Positions 38,985-50,418 of a stretch of DNA of 64,000 nucleotides are shown piece after piece. Source of the stretch: Podocnemis expansa (lineage: Eukaryota > Chordata > Testudines > Podocnemididae). A program made the position numbers and the translations under genes. The notes under the pieces were generated by a model. It did no database searches and was not told the DNA's origin. It saw only the letters and a list, made by a program, of their open reading frames with translations. The stretch lies in NCBI GenBank assembly GCA_007922195.1, contig ML682008.1, positions 3,570,193 through 3,634,192 on the forward strand. The letters are read 5' to 3'. Positions within the stretch are counted from its first letter, which is position 1. Each line of letters begins with the position of its first letter.

Positions 38985-39500
38985 CTACCTCTAAAACCAT
39001 ACTCTCCTAATATCATTCATGAGTACTAAGTTACTAATAACTCAGAGACAAAAGAGCGACCTATCATATCATAAAGGCCAATGCCTTGAGAAGTCTTCAT
39101 TTTTCCCAGGAATGGACTCCCACTAAAGTATGAATGACCAAAGCCTGTTCTGCTTCTTACAAGAACAGCTAATGTTACAATGAGATATGGTATGAATACA
39201 GTCATAATGTGGATGCTTCACAGCTACCTTTACTTATGCCTAGCTTCCCATTATCCTTTATGGGTCTCAAGAAACAAATTGCTAGAACACACTGCACTTG
39301 AGCGACAGTCTTTCTCTGTCCCTTGGCCTGCCCTGACACAATCCCTATGCTAAGACCTGGGAGCAGGACTGGCAGAATATCATCTCTTTACAACTAAGGA
39401 GGTCCCTTGTATAAGGGAAGTTCTTGGGAAGCCATTTTCACCATTTTTAAGGACTTTTTATGCCACCAGAGTACTGTAAAACATGGACTGTCATGCTTAG

Positions 39501-40117
39501 TAAAAAAACAACAAGCAGTTGTGTGGCACTTTAAGACTAACAGATTTATTTTTTGCATGAGCTTTCATGGGAGAAGATCCCACTTCCTCAGNNNNNNNNN
39601 NNNNNNNNNNNNNNNNNNNNNNNNNNNNNNNNNNNNNNNNNNNNNNNNNNNNNNNNNNNNNNNNNNNNNNNNNNNNNNNNNNNNNNNNNNNNNNNNNNNN
39701 NNNNNNNNNNNNNNNNNNNNNNNNNNNNNNNNNNNNNNNNNNNNNNNNNNNNNNNNNNNNNNNNNNNNNNNNNNNNNNNNNNNNNNNNNNNNNNNNNNNN
39801 NNNNNNNNNNNNNNNNNNNNNNNNNNNNNNNNNNNNNNNNNNNNNNNNNNNNNNNNNNNNNNNNNNNNNNNNNNNNNNNNNNNNNNNNNNNNNNNNNNNN
39901 NNNNNNNNNNNNNNNNNNNNNNNNNNNNNNNNNNNNNNNNNNNNNNNNNNNNNNNNNNNNNNNNNNNNNNNNNNNNNNNNNNNNNNNNNNNCTGAGGAAG
40001 TGGGATCTTCTCCCATGAAAGCTCATGCAAAAAATAAATCTGTTAGTCTTAAAGTGCCACACAACTGCTTGTTGTTTTTTTACTGGACTAGACTAACACG
40101 GCTATCCCTTTGGAAAT
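39501..40117 (+). mobile_element. Foldback element with perfect 91-bp arms around the assembly gap
   Basis: The left arm 39501-39591 and right arm 39992-40082 are exact reverse complements over all 91 bases. Beyond the right arm runs the family tail CTGGACTAGACTAACACGGC and TATCCCTTTGG. The whole is flanked by an exact 12-bp duplication TGTCATGCTTAG (39489-39500 and 40118-40129). The centre is 400 Ns. Identity of the arms implies a recent insertion or strong homogenisation. The long open frames that cross the Ns here are artefacts. Confidence 0.85.
39592..39991. other. Assembly gap (400 N)
   Basis: Exactly 400 unknown bases at the apex of a perfect inverted repeat. The size may be an estimate or default rather than a measurement. 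Confidence 0.99.
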
Positions 40118-41691
40118 TGTCATGCTTAGGACACCCAGAACTGTGAGCTAGTGTGATACACCTTTTCTTTAGCAAGAGCAAGAGCATTGCTGCTGCACAG
40201 CTGTGTCAGTCCCCTGACACTCCAGCCTATCTTCTTCACCAGAACTTCAGGACTCTTCCAGTCTAAACATTGCCTTGCAGATACAATCAGTGAACCCTAG
40301 TTCCAGAGTTTCCCCAAGACATCTTCCTGCAGTGTCCATTTCCTCTTATGAGACGTGCATAGGAATTATTAAGTTCACTGCCTCCAAACAGACAGAGCAT
40401 GCATCAGCCCATAAGGTTAGCAAGAACAGGACTGGATTAAGGGGTCTTATCCACTTTTTTGAGGCACCCGCTGTGACCCGGGCCTCCTGGGATAGCCTCC
40501 TCAATGTGCAAAAATGAGGGTAAGCTGCAACACCAGGAGCCAGATTCCCATAACGCTGATGGGTGGTACTTAAACCAGTTTCCCAGTCAGTCACAGAATA
40601 TGCCTCTGATCCCCTACACCAATTATAAAGAAGCATAACAAAATAAAAACATCCCTTTTTATTGCACAGCAGCTCCTCTGGTCCCCACCTAACCACTGGG
40701 TCTCTTAAAGAAATAGGTTCACCTCACCCCAAAGGGCCAGCCACATCACCCAGGGCAATATAGGCTTGAGTCTTACCTAAAATACCATGCTGCCAGCCAA
40801 TCCTTTATTAACTACCACTAAAGGTTTACTAAAAAAAGAAAAGAAACAAAATATGAGAGATGTTAAAAGGTCAAAGTAAATCACATAACATGCAAATGAT
40901 TTAGAGGCCATTTAAAGCAGTTTCCTGGAAGAATCTGAAATTTGCAGGCTTGTTCCTCTGGTAGAGACGCAGCACCTGGGTGGGCCTCAGTCCTTTGTCC
41001 AGTCACAGAGGAATAGTTCTACGGGTGGGTGTTGGTTGCAGACTGGAGACTGAAGACAAAATGGAGTTGGGGCTGCAGCCTTTAATCCAGTGGTTCCCAA
41101 CCTTTTCTCTGCCGTGGCACACCTTGATACCTTCAAATTTTTTGAGGCACACCACCATTAGAAACTCATGAATATTCTAATTAACTTAAATTACTTATGA
41201 ATATTCACAAACCATGGCACCATGTTTTGGAAATGCTGCTATGTATGGTAGAAGGGGTAGCAGAACAGGGGTGGCAAAACATGGGAGGTCAGAAGTCATG
41301 TGCAGTGGCAGGCGTGAGTGCCATGATTTCTGGTCTCAGAGCCCACACCACCAGCACTGTGCAGGTCAATGCAGGGGCCTTCGGGTTGGAGCCCAGAGGA
41401 TTGCAGCCCCTACAGCCCTTCTGTTGATCCAGTTCTGAACAAGACTCATACTGCACTTTAATACACAGGAATCAGATGGTTTAGGAAGAAACAGGAGCAA
41501 GTGATACTGAACAAGGGGGAAACAAACTGGCATAGTTATAAATAATTATTTTAAATCTGTCTTCTAATGACTAAAACTTAATGTTATCTATTTATGTTTT
41601 ATGCTTAAGCAGTTTTCTTACTTCAAATTCGAGCCTTGAATGTATCAGCCCTGAGTTACATGATGAGGGACCCTTTGCCAGTTGGTACAAA

Positions 41692-42122
41692 GGCTGCACT
41701 GCCAAATTAGTCCAGACTAAGGCGGCTTAGTCCAAACTGATTTGGTCTATGTCTACGCCAGCCTTTAGCTAGTTCAAATTAAAAGATATTCTAGTTTGAA
41801 TGATTAGTTTGAATTTAGTGCTTACTTCTAACTTTAGTTCGAACTAGGGCAATGTAGTCATGCTAGTTTGAACTAAATTATTTTGAACTAGCAATTAGTT
41901 CAAACTAATCACATGTTTTAGTTTGAACTAACTTTTAGTTCAAACTAGCTGTGCTTTTTAAATTTGAACTAACTTTTTAGTTTGAACTAACTAATCAAAT
42001 CAAATCAAATCATAGGGCTGGAAGGGACCTCATGAGATCATCAAGTCCAACCCCCTGGGAATTGAACCCAGGACCTTCTGCATAAGCAAGTCTGAACTAA
42101 GCTTTCTAATGTAGACATTACC
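41692..42122 (-). mobile_element. Palindromic-word MITE with nested SINE
   Basis: About 431 bp. The left end is decayed (GGCTGCACTGCC, followed by AAATTAGTCCAGACTAAGGC); the right end is AATGTAGACATTACC. The exact 3-bp duplication is AAA (41689-41691, 42123-42125). Many TTAGTTCAAACTAA/TTAGTTTGAACTAA words. A SINE at about 41993-42087 interrupts the right part. Confidence 0.72.
41993..42087 (-). repeat. tRNA-derived SINE, minus strand, 5' truncated
   Basis: Starts with a reversed tail of ATCAA units, then CATAGGGCTGGAAGGGACCT and CATGAGATCATCAAGTCCAA, then reversed box B GGAATTGAACCC and CAGGACCTTCTGCATAAGCA. It is the reverse complement of the SINE at 61459-61581 and is nested in the palindromic-word element. 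Confidence 0.8.
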
Positions 42123-43588
42123 AAAGAGGTTTACATAAGAGTGAGAATCAGGGCCAAAATTTGCTTGAGTCATTGACAAAAGAAGGTGTTTGAAAAGTGA
42201 TTAGTTAAATAAGGGAAATTTAGAAGCATATCATTAAAAGATTAAGAATTTTACAAAATATGGTAAAATGTGTAAGATCATGAGACAAGTTAGCTGTCCT
42301 GTCATCCTGTATTAAAAAGCATTGTCCCTTAGTGACCTAACAGAAAGTGATGAAGACTTGGAGCTCTGCTGTGCATGTATGTGAACAGGGCTATCAGTCT
42401 TCCTCTGTGAAGGCAATAGAGCTCACTACAGTTTTCAAGTTCAGATTTTTTGAGGACAGTTCCTGCTTTTCTGCATATGCTGGCTCTCTGTAGACAGGCA
42501 CTGTATGTGTTTATGAAGTGTGAGTAGCTGTCTATTTTTGTTATTGTTATTTTTTTTTTAATTTAAGATTCCCTAGTCTCCTTACCTCTCCACAGAGATC
42601 TAGTCACCCTCCAGTAATTTTCATTAAATTACAGCAACTGCAAGTTTACTGAGCATAAAATTATCCTACAGTTTACTCGAATTTCCTAGCTGTGAACTGG
42701 GGAAATATGTCATTTTGACCACAAATCTACTGTAACCAGGGCATCGGCTTCAACTTCCTTACAGAAAGCCTCCTGTGAGAATTGCCCTTCGTCTTCTTTG
42801 AGATGATGAAGGGTTGACCTCAGGTTCTGTTTGCTCAGTTTAGTTAGCACATTTTGACAACTAAAAGCAATTCTGATGCCGTCTCACTGATGTATCATCA
42901 CTAAAATGCTAACATGATTCATTCAGGAATCCAATCTGTTTTCTTTTATTGTTTTTGCTGCTGTTATTGTGTTATTACTGTTAAAGAACAATGCTTGTGA
43001 GGGAGCTAATGAAGATTGATTTTTCTTTAGCTTTATCTGAACCTGAAGTGCTGAGACAAGCAAAACATGTTTCCATTACTTAACTAAGCAAACAATGACA
43101 TATAAATCATAAAGGCAGCTGGACCAAGGTATATTTCTTAGAAAGTGGTAGCTTTCTCAAGAAGGACAGTTTAATGGGCTGCTGCCAGGGAAATTACTAA
43201 AGAATTGGAAATCCCAGCGGGCTGTATGAAAACTGGAGCTTGCAGAAAATGTCAGTTGGGATATGAGAAGTAGCCCAATGTCAAAAGACTTCAGAAAAGA
43301 AGATTGAAAAAAGGTACAAGACATTTCTTAATTATTTGCTTCTTGACACTGGTCATTTTAAATCAGTGTTTCTATTTTTAACCTGCTCACATTGGCTATG
43401 AGACCAGAAAACTGTTTCTGCGATTAGTGCTTATCATGTTTATATTACACTTTCATTCTCCCTTTGATCATGCTTAAATATGCTTCTGACATGTTCGTTT
43501 GATGTTTGTTTTTTTTAGAAACACATTTTGACATTGATTGCCCGGTTTTTTTAACACAAAGAATCCTTGTAAACTGTTTAAACTTAAA

Positions 43589-43992
43589 GCTTATGTCTAC
43601 ACACACATCGTTATTTTGAAATAAAGTCCTTATTTCGAAATAAGTTAATTCGAATTAACAAAATGTTAATTCGAATTAAGGGAAAGTCTGCTATCAAAAT
43701 GGCCATAATTTTGAAATTGTTATTTCGAAATAAAGCCATTTGGACATGTTGTTTCGAAACAATTGTGTTGTTTTGAAACAACATGTCCAAACGGCCTTAT
43801 TTCAAAATAACCATTTAGAAATAACAGCCATTTCGAAACAATTGAAGTTTAACCTGTTTCGAAACAACAGTTCTTCTTTCAGAAGGACAGGATCTGTCCT
43901 TTCAAAATAAGAAAACGTCATGTGGACAAAATATCCTTTATTTCGAAATAACCAGTGTTATTTCGAAATAAAAGTGCTGTGTAGACATACCC
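43589..43992. mobile_element. Palindromic-word MITE, TTTCGAAA type
   Basis: 404 bp from GCTTATGTCTACACACAC to GTGTAGACATACCC, with AAA on both sides (43586-43588, 43993-43995). It contains adjacent perfect 16-nt palindromes CTTATTTCGAAATAAG (43629-43644) and GTTAATTCGAATTAAC (43644-43659), and further TTTCGAAA words throughout. No coding capacity. Confidence 0.84.
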
Positions 43993-44349
43993 AAAATGTT
44001 TCTTAAATCCTTTTCACGACAGGTATTTTCTGGGCCTGGAATGTAAAAAAAAATATGATACACAGGCTGTTGTGACTGCTTTTATAATTAAAAGAACCAT
44101 GTATTTCTCAGTACTTGTAGACATATGTTGGGATCACATAGGCCATGGTAATGTGGATATGATGATCTGATGATAGTTGCATCCATCAGTAATAATTTGT
44201 GTATCAATATCGTTTAATCTGCCATTGACACTACTGCTTTCAACCCCCACTTCCATTTTCCATTCAACAGAAGTTCTTTTAGTTCATTCTAGTATAGACT
44301 CATCTATGTGCAATGGATTTTCATAGGTGTCTCTGTTGAACATATGAAA

Positions 44350-44412
44350 TAGATCAACACAAGCTGATGAGCTTTCATGGGAGAGAATCTCACTTTGTCA
44401 GACACTTGAAAA
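44350..44412 (-). repeat. Foldback-family arm fragment
   Basis: GATGAGCTTTCATGGGAGAG, then AATCTCACTTTGTCAGACAC: one arm only. Confidence 0.65.
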
Positions 44413-45321
44413 TGGGCATGAAAAAAGCAAATAAAACCACTATGAAAAGACATGGGTTTTGCAGTCAAAAAAACCTTGGCATCTCTGGTCAAATGTCCCA
44501 TTGCAACATCAGAATATACCATTTAAGGGACAATAGCTACCATAAGTGAATTTACCAACACCATTATTACATATGGTCCAACACTTTCTTTCACCTCTGT
44601 AGAGAAGGACTTGTTCTATCAGTAACTCAACTGTGTCCTTAGCAAACTACCACAGGCAACTGAGATCATGTCTTCACCGCTGTGCCATCATCAGATTGAT
44701 TTATCCAGATCAATTGAGCAGAAATGAAGACCCACTCAATCAGTTAGGAACTCAATGTAATAAAACCACCCCCCTGAAAAGCATAGCTCTTCATCAATGG
44801 GTATGCATTTTCCATCAGTGCTGCCCCATGGAAAATGGTGTTCTGAAGGGAATCTAGGAAGTTGACATAAGTTTGTGTGGCTTGCATAACTTCTATCAAC
44901 TGCTGCCAAATTTGTCTGTCAGTGTAGACTAGGCCTGAGAGACTTCAATGTTAACATAATCTCAGATCATGAGGTATGGTGCTAAATGTTAGCCAACATG
45001 GAGTAGAAAAAATAAACAATAATCAACGACTACTGGAGCTCTTCAACCACTAAGGACTGTGTATTATCAACATATATACCACTGGAGGGTCTCATGTAGA
45101 TACTTGACATCTACACATTGATACCAATTGGATGTAAGTGTCACCTATAAAAAATCAGGAAGAACTTTTTCAATTGCTGGAAAGAATTAGTTGCCTCTTA
45201 ACCCTCCCCAGTCTGATTCAATCCTTCCATAATGGCGTGAAGACTGAAGTCCAGTATGATCATGATCCATTTGACAGTTCTGAAATCCACTGTGATGTAG
45301 AACAGGGATGTGTTTTCACAC

Positions 45322-45703
45322 TAATGTCCACACATACATCATTATTTCAAAATAACCCATTTCAAAATGAGTTATTTCGAAATAAAGTCCTTATTTTGAA
45401 ATAAGTTAATTCGAATTAAGGGAAAGCCTGCTTTCAAAACAGTTGTTGTTTCAAAATGGCTGCTTCAAAACAAGGCCATTCGGACATGTTGTTTCGAAAC
45501 AGTTGTTTCAAAACAATGGTGTTGTTTCAAAACAACGTGTCAGAACGCCGTTGTTTCGAAACAACCATTTTGAAACAACAGCTATTTCGATTAGATGCAA
45601 GATTTAACGGTTTTGAAATAATGGTGTGTCGTGTGGACATGCTGCTTCTTATTTTGAAACAACCTCTGTTGTTTCCAAATAAGTAGCCTGTGTGGATATA
45701 CCC
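45322..45703. mobile_element. Palindromic-word MITE, TTTCGAAA type, left end eroded
   Basis: The right end TGTGTGGATATACCC is followed by TAA; the left end begins near TAATGTCCACAC. The interior repeats TTATTTCGAAATAA, GTTGTTTCGAAACAA and TTAATTCGAATTAA. TAA next to both ends could be the 3-bp target duplication. Confidence 0.72.
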
Positions 45704-46200
45704 TAACAGTCTTGATATATTCTTCTCTTTGGTGCATCTTTATGTTTTCTTATCTAGCACTCACAGAATACATCTTCATACGAAATCAGATGGAAAACTC
45801 TTCAACATTGCATGTCTGCATGCAAAAAGCAACATGAAATATCTGGTGATATCAGAAGTTTGATTAGTTGATGATTCATTGCTCATCCCACATAATGTAT
45901 ACATTTGACTGACGTGAAAATCAACAGCACTTTCTGGTTTACTTATCTCCATAAGTATGTTGTGCAGTATATTAAGAAGACACTTTATTTTTGACAGTAA
46001 AACTGCTTATAATTTGACATAGGAACAAGACTCATTAAATAGTTAAATATTGTTCATAATTAACCCAGCAGGATGTAAAATGCTATAGAAAGAACAACAG
46101 TGTGGTAATTGTGTTTGATTTACTTCCATTCCCTTTATTATGGTCATAGAGGCTGACTGAAATACTAGAATGAAAATATCAAATTGGGCCAGATCTTCCA

Positions 46201-46257
46201 CTGGTGTAAACTGGCACAGTCCTACTGATGTCAATGGAGTTGTGCTGACATACACAA
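46201..46257. repeat. Imperfect palindrome, CTGGTGTAA family
   Basis: CTGGTGTAAACTGGCACAGT at the left and CAATGGAGTTGTGCTGACAT at the right pair imperfectly. Related to 30581-30638. Confidence 0.5.
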
Positions 46258-46654
46258 ACTGAGTATATGTCCTAATATTTTCCCCCCTCTTTACCATTTG
46301 ATTTATCAATCTCTCTTGAAGTTCTATATAGTTAAAATATCACTGCTTAGATACAGAGATATGTGTCAAAGGAAAATTCATACTCTGAATAATGTCAACA
46401 GAGTTACTCAGAAAATCATACTTCCCAAGAAACATTTCTTAAAAAATGGAAAAAAAAAATCAAAACCTTTTTCACCAAAATGGTTTAGTTTTTCCATCAA
46501 AAATGGTTTCAAAATATTGTTTTGTTTTGGCTTTTAGTAGTTGAAAGAAATGAAAAAAATCAAACAAAATATCAATTTTTTATCAAAAACATTTGATAGA
46601 ATAATTTTGAACTTCATCTGGAGAGTTCTGTTTATGATTCCAATTACTACAGGA

Positions 46655-46815
46655 GCTGACTGCCTCCCAGTCTTTAGTGTATTTATCCCCACAGTACTTT
46701 TACATTTTATACATGGGGGACTGAGATGGTTGGTGACTTGTCTGAGGTTCCAGAGTAAGTTCAGATCAGGGATTTAAACAGAGGTTTCCAGTGTTCAGCT
46801 TATTCCTCTATCTTA
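46655..46815 (-). repeat. MIR SINE, minus strand, decayed
   Basis: A stretch with TACATTTTATACATGGGGGA followed by GGTGACTTGTCTGAGGTTCC and CAGTGTTCAGCTTATTCCTC follows MIR order in reverse. Confidence 0.65.
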
Positions 46816-46915
46816 ACAAACAAGGATACTTGTGGCACTTCAAAAGACTGATGAACTTTTTTATTGCATTAACTTTTGTGGGAGAAAATCCCACTTCATC
46901 AGACGCTTGTCATCT
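46808..46915 (-). repeat. Foldback-family arm fragment
   Basis: AACAAACAAGGATACTTGTG, then TTGTGGGAGAAAATCCCACT and TCATCAGACGCTTG. Left arm without partner or tail. Confidence 0.7.
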
Positions 46916-47168
46916 GTCATGTAGAAAGTCAAAATAAACAAAGAAATAAGAAATAGGCTATGCTGAATGTAAAAGAAACATTCAACATCCATACATGGAA
47001 TTGGGAAGTTATGCTGTAATTTAACACTTCAGTTAATAGTGCAATTTTATGTGTGTTTTGTTACTCTATATGCTTTCTCAAATCACTAAAAAGCATAAAT
47101 TGCAAGCATTACTATATGCAGGATAAATAAACTGTAGATGTGTGCTGGTCTACAGTATTGCAAATGTG

Positions 47169-47191
47169 CTTTCTTTCTTTCTTTCTTTCTT
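47169..47191. repeat. CTTT microsatellite
   Basis: Tandem CTTT units, about 23 bp. Confidence 0.88.
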
Positions 47192-47402
47192 GTCCTAGTA
47201 GTTTATTCAAAGAGCAGAAACACATTGTGATAGGGATTTTCTTTGGGTTGGAGCACCAAAAGGAAAAAGTTGAAAAATTGCTTATTTCATGAAAGGTTTG
47301 GTTCCTTTCTGAAAGTCAGAATAGGAGAATCTTTTTTCCTTTTAATGAGGTGACAGATTTAAGTTGGTGTGTGTAACATGTACATTGGCATTTTCTTCTC
47401 AG

Positions 47403-47545
47403 ATCCTAGGTTCGTCAGTGCCCACTTAATACCAGAGAGTGACAACCCAGAAGATGACAAAATCTATTTTTTCTTCCGTGAAAATGCAATTGATGGAGAG
47501 CACTCTGGAAAAGCCACGCATGCCAGGATAGGGCAGATCTGTAAG
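47403..47545 (+). CDS. SEMA3A: SEMA3A internal exon C (about residues 223-270)
   Basis: A 143-nt exon with a pyrimidine-rich tract and acceptor AG at 47401-47402, and donor GTAATA from 47546. It starts with AT, completing the split Asp codon, and ends on a codon boundary after Lys. The product includes PRFVSAHLIPESDNPEDDK, then IYFFFRENAIDGEHSGKATH and ARIGQICK. The single Cys near the end corresponds to Cys269 of human SEMA3A, which the family pairs with Cys381; the partner is encoded by the exon at 59759. Compared with remembered sequences, residue 228 is Val rather than Ile, while SER-to-PRO at 233 and Val-to-Ile at 243 match chicken rather than human. This exon opens a compact cluster of four exons within 3.2 kb. 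Confidence 0.96.
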
Positions 47546-48685
47546 GTAATATGTGACTTAATTAGATGAGAACAAATTTCTTCAGTTAAAGCTATAAAAC
47601 GGATTTTAGCAATTACTCTTTCTTGCCCACACGTTAGTCTATTTTACCATTGGCAATCTAGTGATGCTGAGGTCTTTCAGTGTACCCAATAATCAAGGGC
47701 TAACATAAAAAAAGGTACAATATTCAGTTCTGTTTTGTTTGGAGTAGTATCCCTAATTTACAATTAATTGTCCAAAAACTGTGAGAATCAAGTGAGTTTT
47801 CAAAATGTGGCTGAGAAAAATAGTATCTTTTACAAAAAATATGGTCCTTCCTGTTTCCAGGAGTACCGGCTATCCTGTAGAAATTTTTTCAGTTATTTTG
47901 ATGGCTCAGGATTTTCATTCTGGTTATTACTCCTAAAGGCACATGAAAATAAAAATAATTATATAGGCTGAGTCTTTTTTAATGAATAAAATGTCAGAAG
48001 TCTCATACTGACTCATCCATCCCAACAAATTTCCAAATATTTTTCTGAAGGACATTAAGAAAATATCTATAAATTAAGAGTTTATGATGAATTTTGATCT
48101 TTTTGGTAAATAAACTGCTTAGAGTAGAACTTAACATTATTCCATCTTTTAAATACTAGATAGCAGCTTACAAAAGTATAGCTGCACCCTTATGCAGGCC
48201 ATAACCTACTCCCACATTGAGCCCTGCTATTCTGGCATCTGATCCTCTTACCCTACAATGTTTATACTTCAATCTTATTACACTTGTGGGGCTACTTGGT
48301 TGATATCAATATATAATAATGAGCTGTTTTCACTTTATTAAATCTTGGCAACATGTAAACTTGTGCAGAAGCAAAGTACTCTGTCAGTTTGCCCAGTTTT
48401 TGCTTGCTTCATTTCTATTTTAAATTATTTTAAGGTTTTCCAGGAATGAATTATTCTGAAGTTGATATTAAATACATAGTTATCATCATTATAAATTGAA
48501 ATTGACTCAGTATTGGTATATTTGAAAAATGGGGGGTCATAATTTCCTAAATAATAAGAGGGACAATATATAAAACTGTTAATTATGTTTTAAACACATT
48601 GTTTTAAGTATCAGGTTTTTTTTTTCATTTCCCATTTCAAACAGCAATATTACCGTGTATTAACATACAGTGTTTCTTTTGTTAG
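47546..48685 (+). other. SEMA3A: SEMA3A intron C-D (1140 bp)
   Basis: Phase 0 intron between two exons whose junction reads Lys|Asn (QICK|NDFGG). It ends TTTTGTTAG. It is A/T-rich, with no gene, microsatellite or repeat I can name. Confidence 0.85.
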
Positions 48686-48917
<232 letters not shown>

Positions 48918-48987
48918 AGGATGTGTTTCTAATGAACTCAAAAGACCCTAAAAATCCAATAGTCTATGGAGTGTTTACAACTTCCAG
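48918..48987 (+). CDS. SEMA3A: SEMA3A internal exon E (about residues 309-332)
   Basis: The smallest exon in view, 70 nt. Acceptor AG is at 48916-48917 and donor GTACAG from 48988. It begins with AG, completing the Gln codon, and ends with AG, the first two bases of a Ser codon (phase 2). The product reads DVFLMNSKDPKNPIVYGVFT then TS. Residue 316 is Ser and residue 323 Ile, as I remember for chicken; human has Phe and Val. The YGVFTTSS-N motif, split across this and the next exon, is typical of class 3 sema domains. The splice phases on both sides are only compatible with the neighbouring exons at 48686 and 50419. Confidence 0.95.
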
Positions 48988-50418
48988 GTACAGAGTGTAT
49001 CATTTTACTTGTATGGAAACTTGTGTGGCTGGTTGCTTGAAAGAGCTCTCTTTGTTAAAAGGTTCTTAGGAAACAGCATTTTCTTAACCTTTGAACTGCT
49101 AGAAAGCAATGCAAGTTAGAAGCTGTGAATTAAGTTTCTTTCTTATGAGCAATGTACATCATCACCCTTATACAAGTGGCCAAGCAGTCTGAAAGAACAC
49201 ATCGGTTTCTGAGTCTCCTCCTTTGGAAACATAGACTTTAATGATGTTGCGTGAAGTGTCTAGAGCTAGTAAAATAACAAAGGAAAAGCTTTACAAAATA
49301 TTTCTTTTAAAATCCATCAAAATTTACAGTTTTTGAAACTTTTTGTTCACTCAATCAGCTTTTTAGGGAAAAAAACAGCAAAGATTTTTTACCCCCCCCC
49401 AACCCCTGAAATTTTGAAAATTCAATTTTTCATCCTCTCTGCAACTGAGTCAAATATAACCTTGGTGAAGTCCTTTGGCTTTATAGGTTCATAGATTCTA
49501 AGGCTAAAATGGATCACTAAGGTCATCTAATCTGATCTGAGTAACTCAGTCCACAGAACTCATGCCAAATGAGTTTGTCCAGGGATGGAGTTCCCCCTAG
49601 CACTTTTGTTTCATGAAGGACTGTAGAATTTGCCTCTAAGGAAAAGGTCACTTATAACCATGGAGGGGGGCATATTTGTTTGTCTAGTGATCGTATAACA
49701 CACAAGAATAACGCTCACATGGAATTTACTATCCTTGTAAAAACCAAAGTCATAAAGTGTCATTTCAGGGTGCGCTGTCCAAATGGAGGAGAGAGAGAAA
49801 GGGAAAAACTAAAACAAATACAGTGAATATTAGCAAGGGCATATTAAGTGATTAGTTGGCTACAGGGATTAGTAATGGGTTACAGACCCTTTTACAAGAA
49901 GGTTGCCATTATGAAAAACATGTGTGACCTCTTTATTTCATATTTACACTAATAAATTGCATTTGTAGAATAACAGCATAACAGCTATTACAAGTATATT
50001 TCTCCCCCCCCCACCACCATTTTTATGAAGCAGTCCATTTTCAAAATCAGAGCTGGAAAACGGAAATTCCCTAATATCTGTCAAGAGTCAGATTCCACTA
50101 CCGTCAGCTTTATTCTTATTGAGTAATACCTACTCTGAGAAAAGTCCCATTGAAGTCAAATTCAGACCTATTTGAACAATATGTTTTAAGCAGTGAGCAG
50201 CAATCATTCTATGGGGGGAGGGGAGTCTGAGAGATTTAGGTCAGTTAAAATGAATTTTCAAAGGAATGAGTTTGGGTTTACTGAGATAGCATTTCAGAGT
50301 TATGAAAATCAATGCAAGAAATAAATTTAAAGAGCCCTTAATCCCATCCTTCTACTGTGATTAAACTGACAACTCATTTAAAGAAACTGATTTATTTTTC
50401 TGCTTCCCCCATTTCTAG
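48988..50418 (+). other. SEMA3A: SEMA3A intron E-F (1431 bp)
   Basis: Phase 2 intron, GTACAG donor and TTTCTAG acceptor. It carries a CR1 3'-end fragment on the minus strand (49482-49640) and an A/T-rich stretch with repeated TTTTTGAAA-like words and a poly-C run (49300-49430). No gene is seen. Confidence 0.85.
49482..49640 (-). repeat. CR1-like 3' fragment, minus strand
   Basis: GGTTCATAGATTCTAAGGCT, GGATCACTAAGGTCATCTAA and following text resemble a divergent reversed CR1 3' end. Confidence 0.65.

Larger units (their letters stand above)
16237..47402 (+). other. SEMA3A: SEMA3A intron B-C (31166 bp, includes assembly gap)
   Basis: The longest intron in view and the main reservoir of mobile elements: CR1 fragments (20615-21687, 24884-25510, 28490-28735, 35228-35850, 37926-38015), hAT-like MITEs (22174-22383, 35290-35752, 37009-37218), palindromic-word MITEs (24261-24694, 38623-38984, 41692-42122, 43589-43992, 45322-45703), a Tigger-like element (33130-33497), foldback-family copies (32640-32765, 33969-34054, 39501-40117, 44350-44412, 46808-46915), a nested SINE and an old MIR. 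The stretches 17000-20600, 25820-28480, 28740-31250 and 40140-41080 hold no gene I can recognise. A GC-richer piece at 17480-17640 is unexplained. Total length is uncertain because of the 400-N gap. Confidence 0.85.

Noticed and set aside
39407..40146. Long open frames on both strands across 39407-40146
   Set aside because: They consist almost wholly of unknown residues from the 400-N gap; the few real residues come from the foldback arms.
41088..41440. hAT element starting CAGTGGTTCCCAACCTTTT
   Set aside because: The left end matches a common hAT terminus, but I could not find the inverse right end or an 8-bp duplication, so borders cannot be supported.
16237..47402. A missing SEMA3A exon hidden in the assembly gap
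   Set aside because: The split Asp codon (G at 16236, AT at 47403) and the residue order LND|PRF are continuous, so no coding exon is expected.
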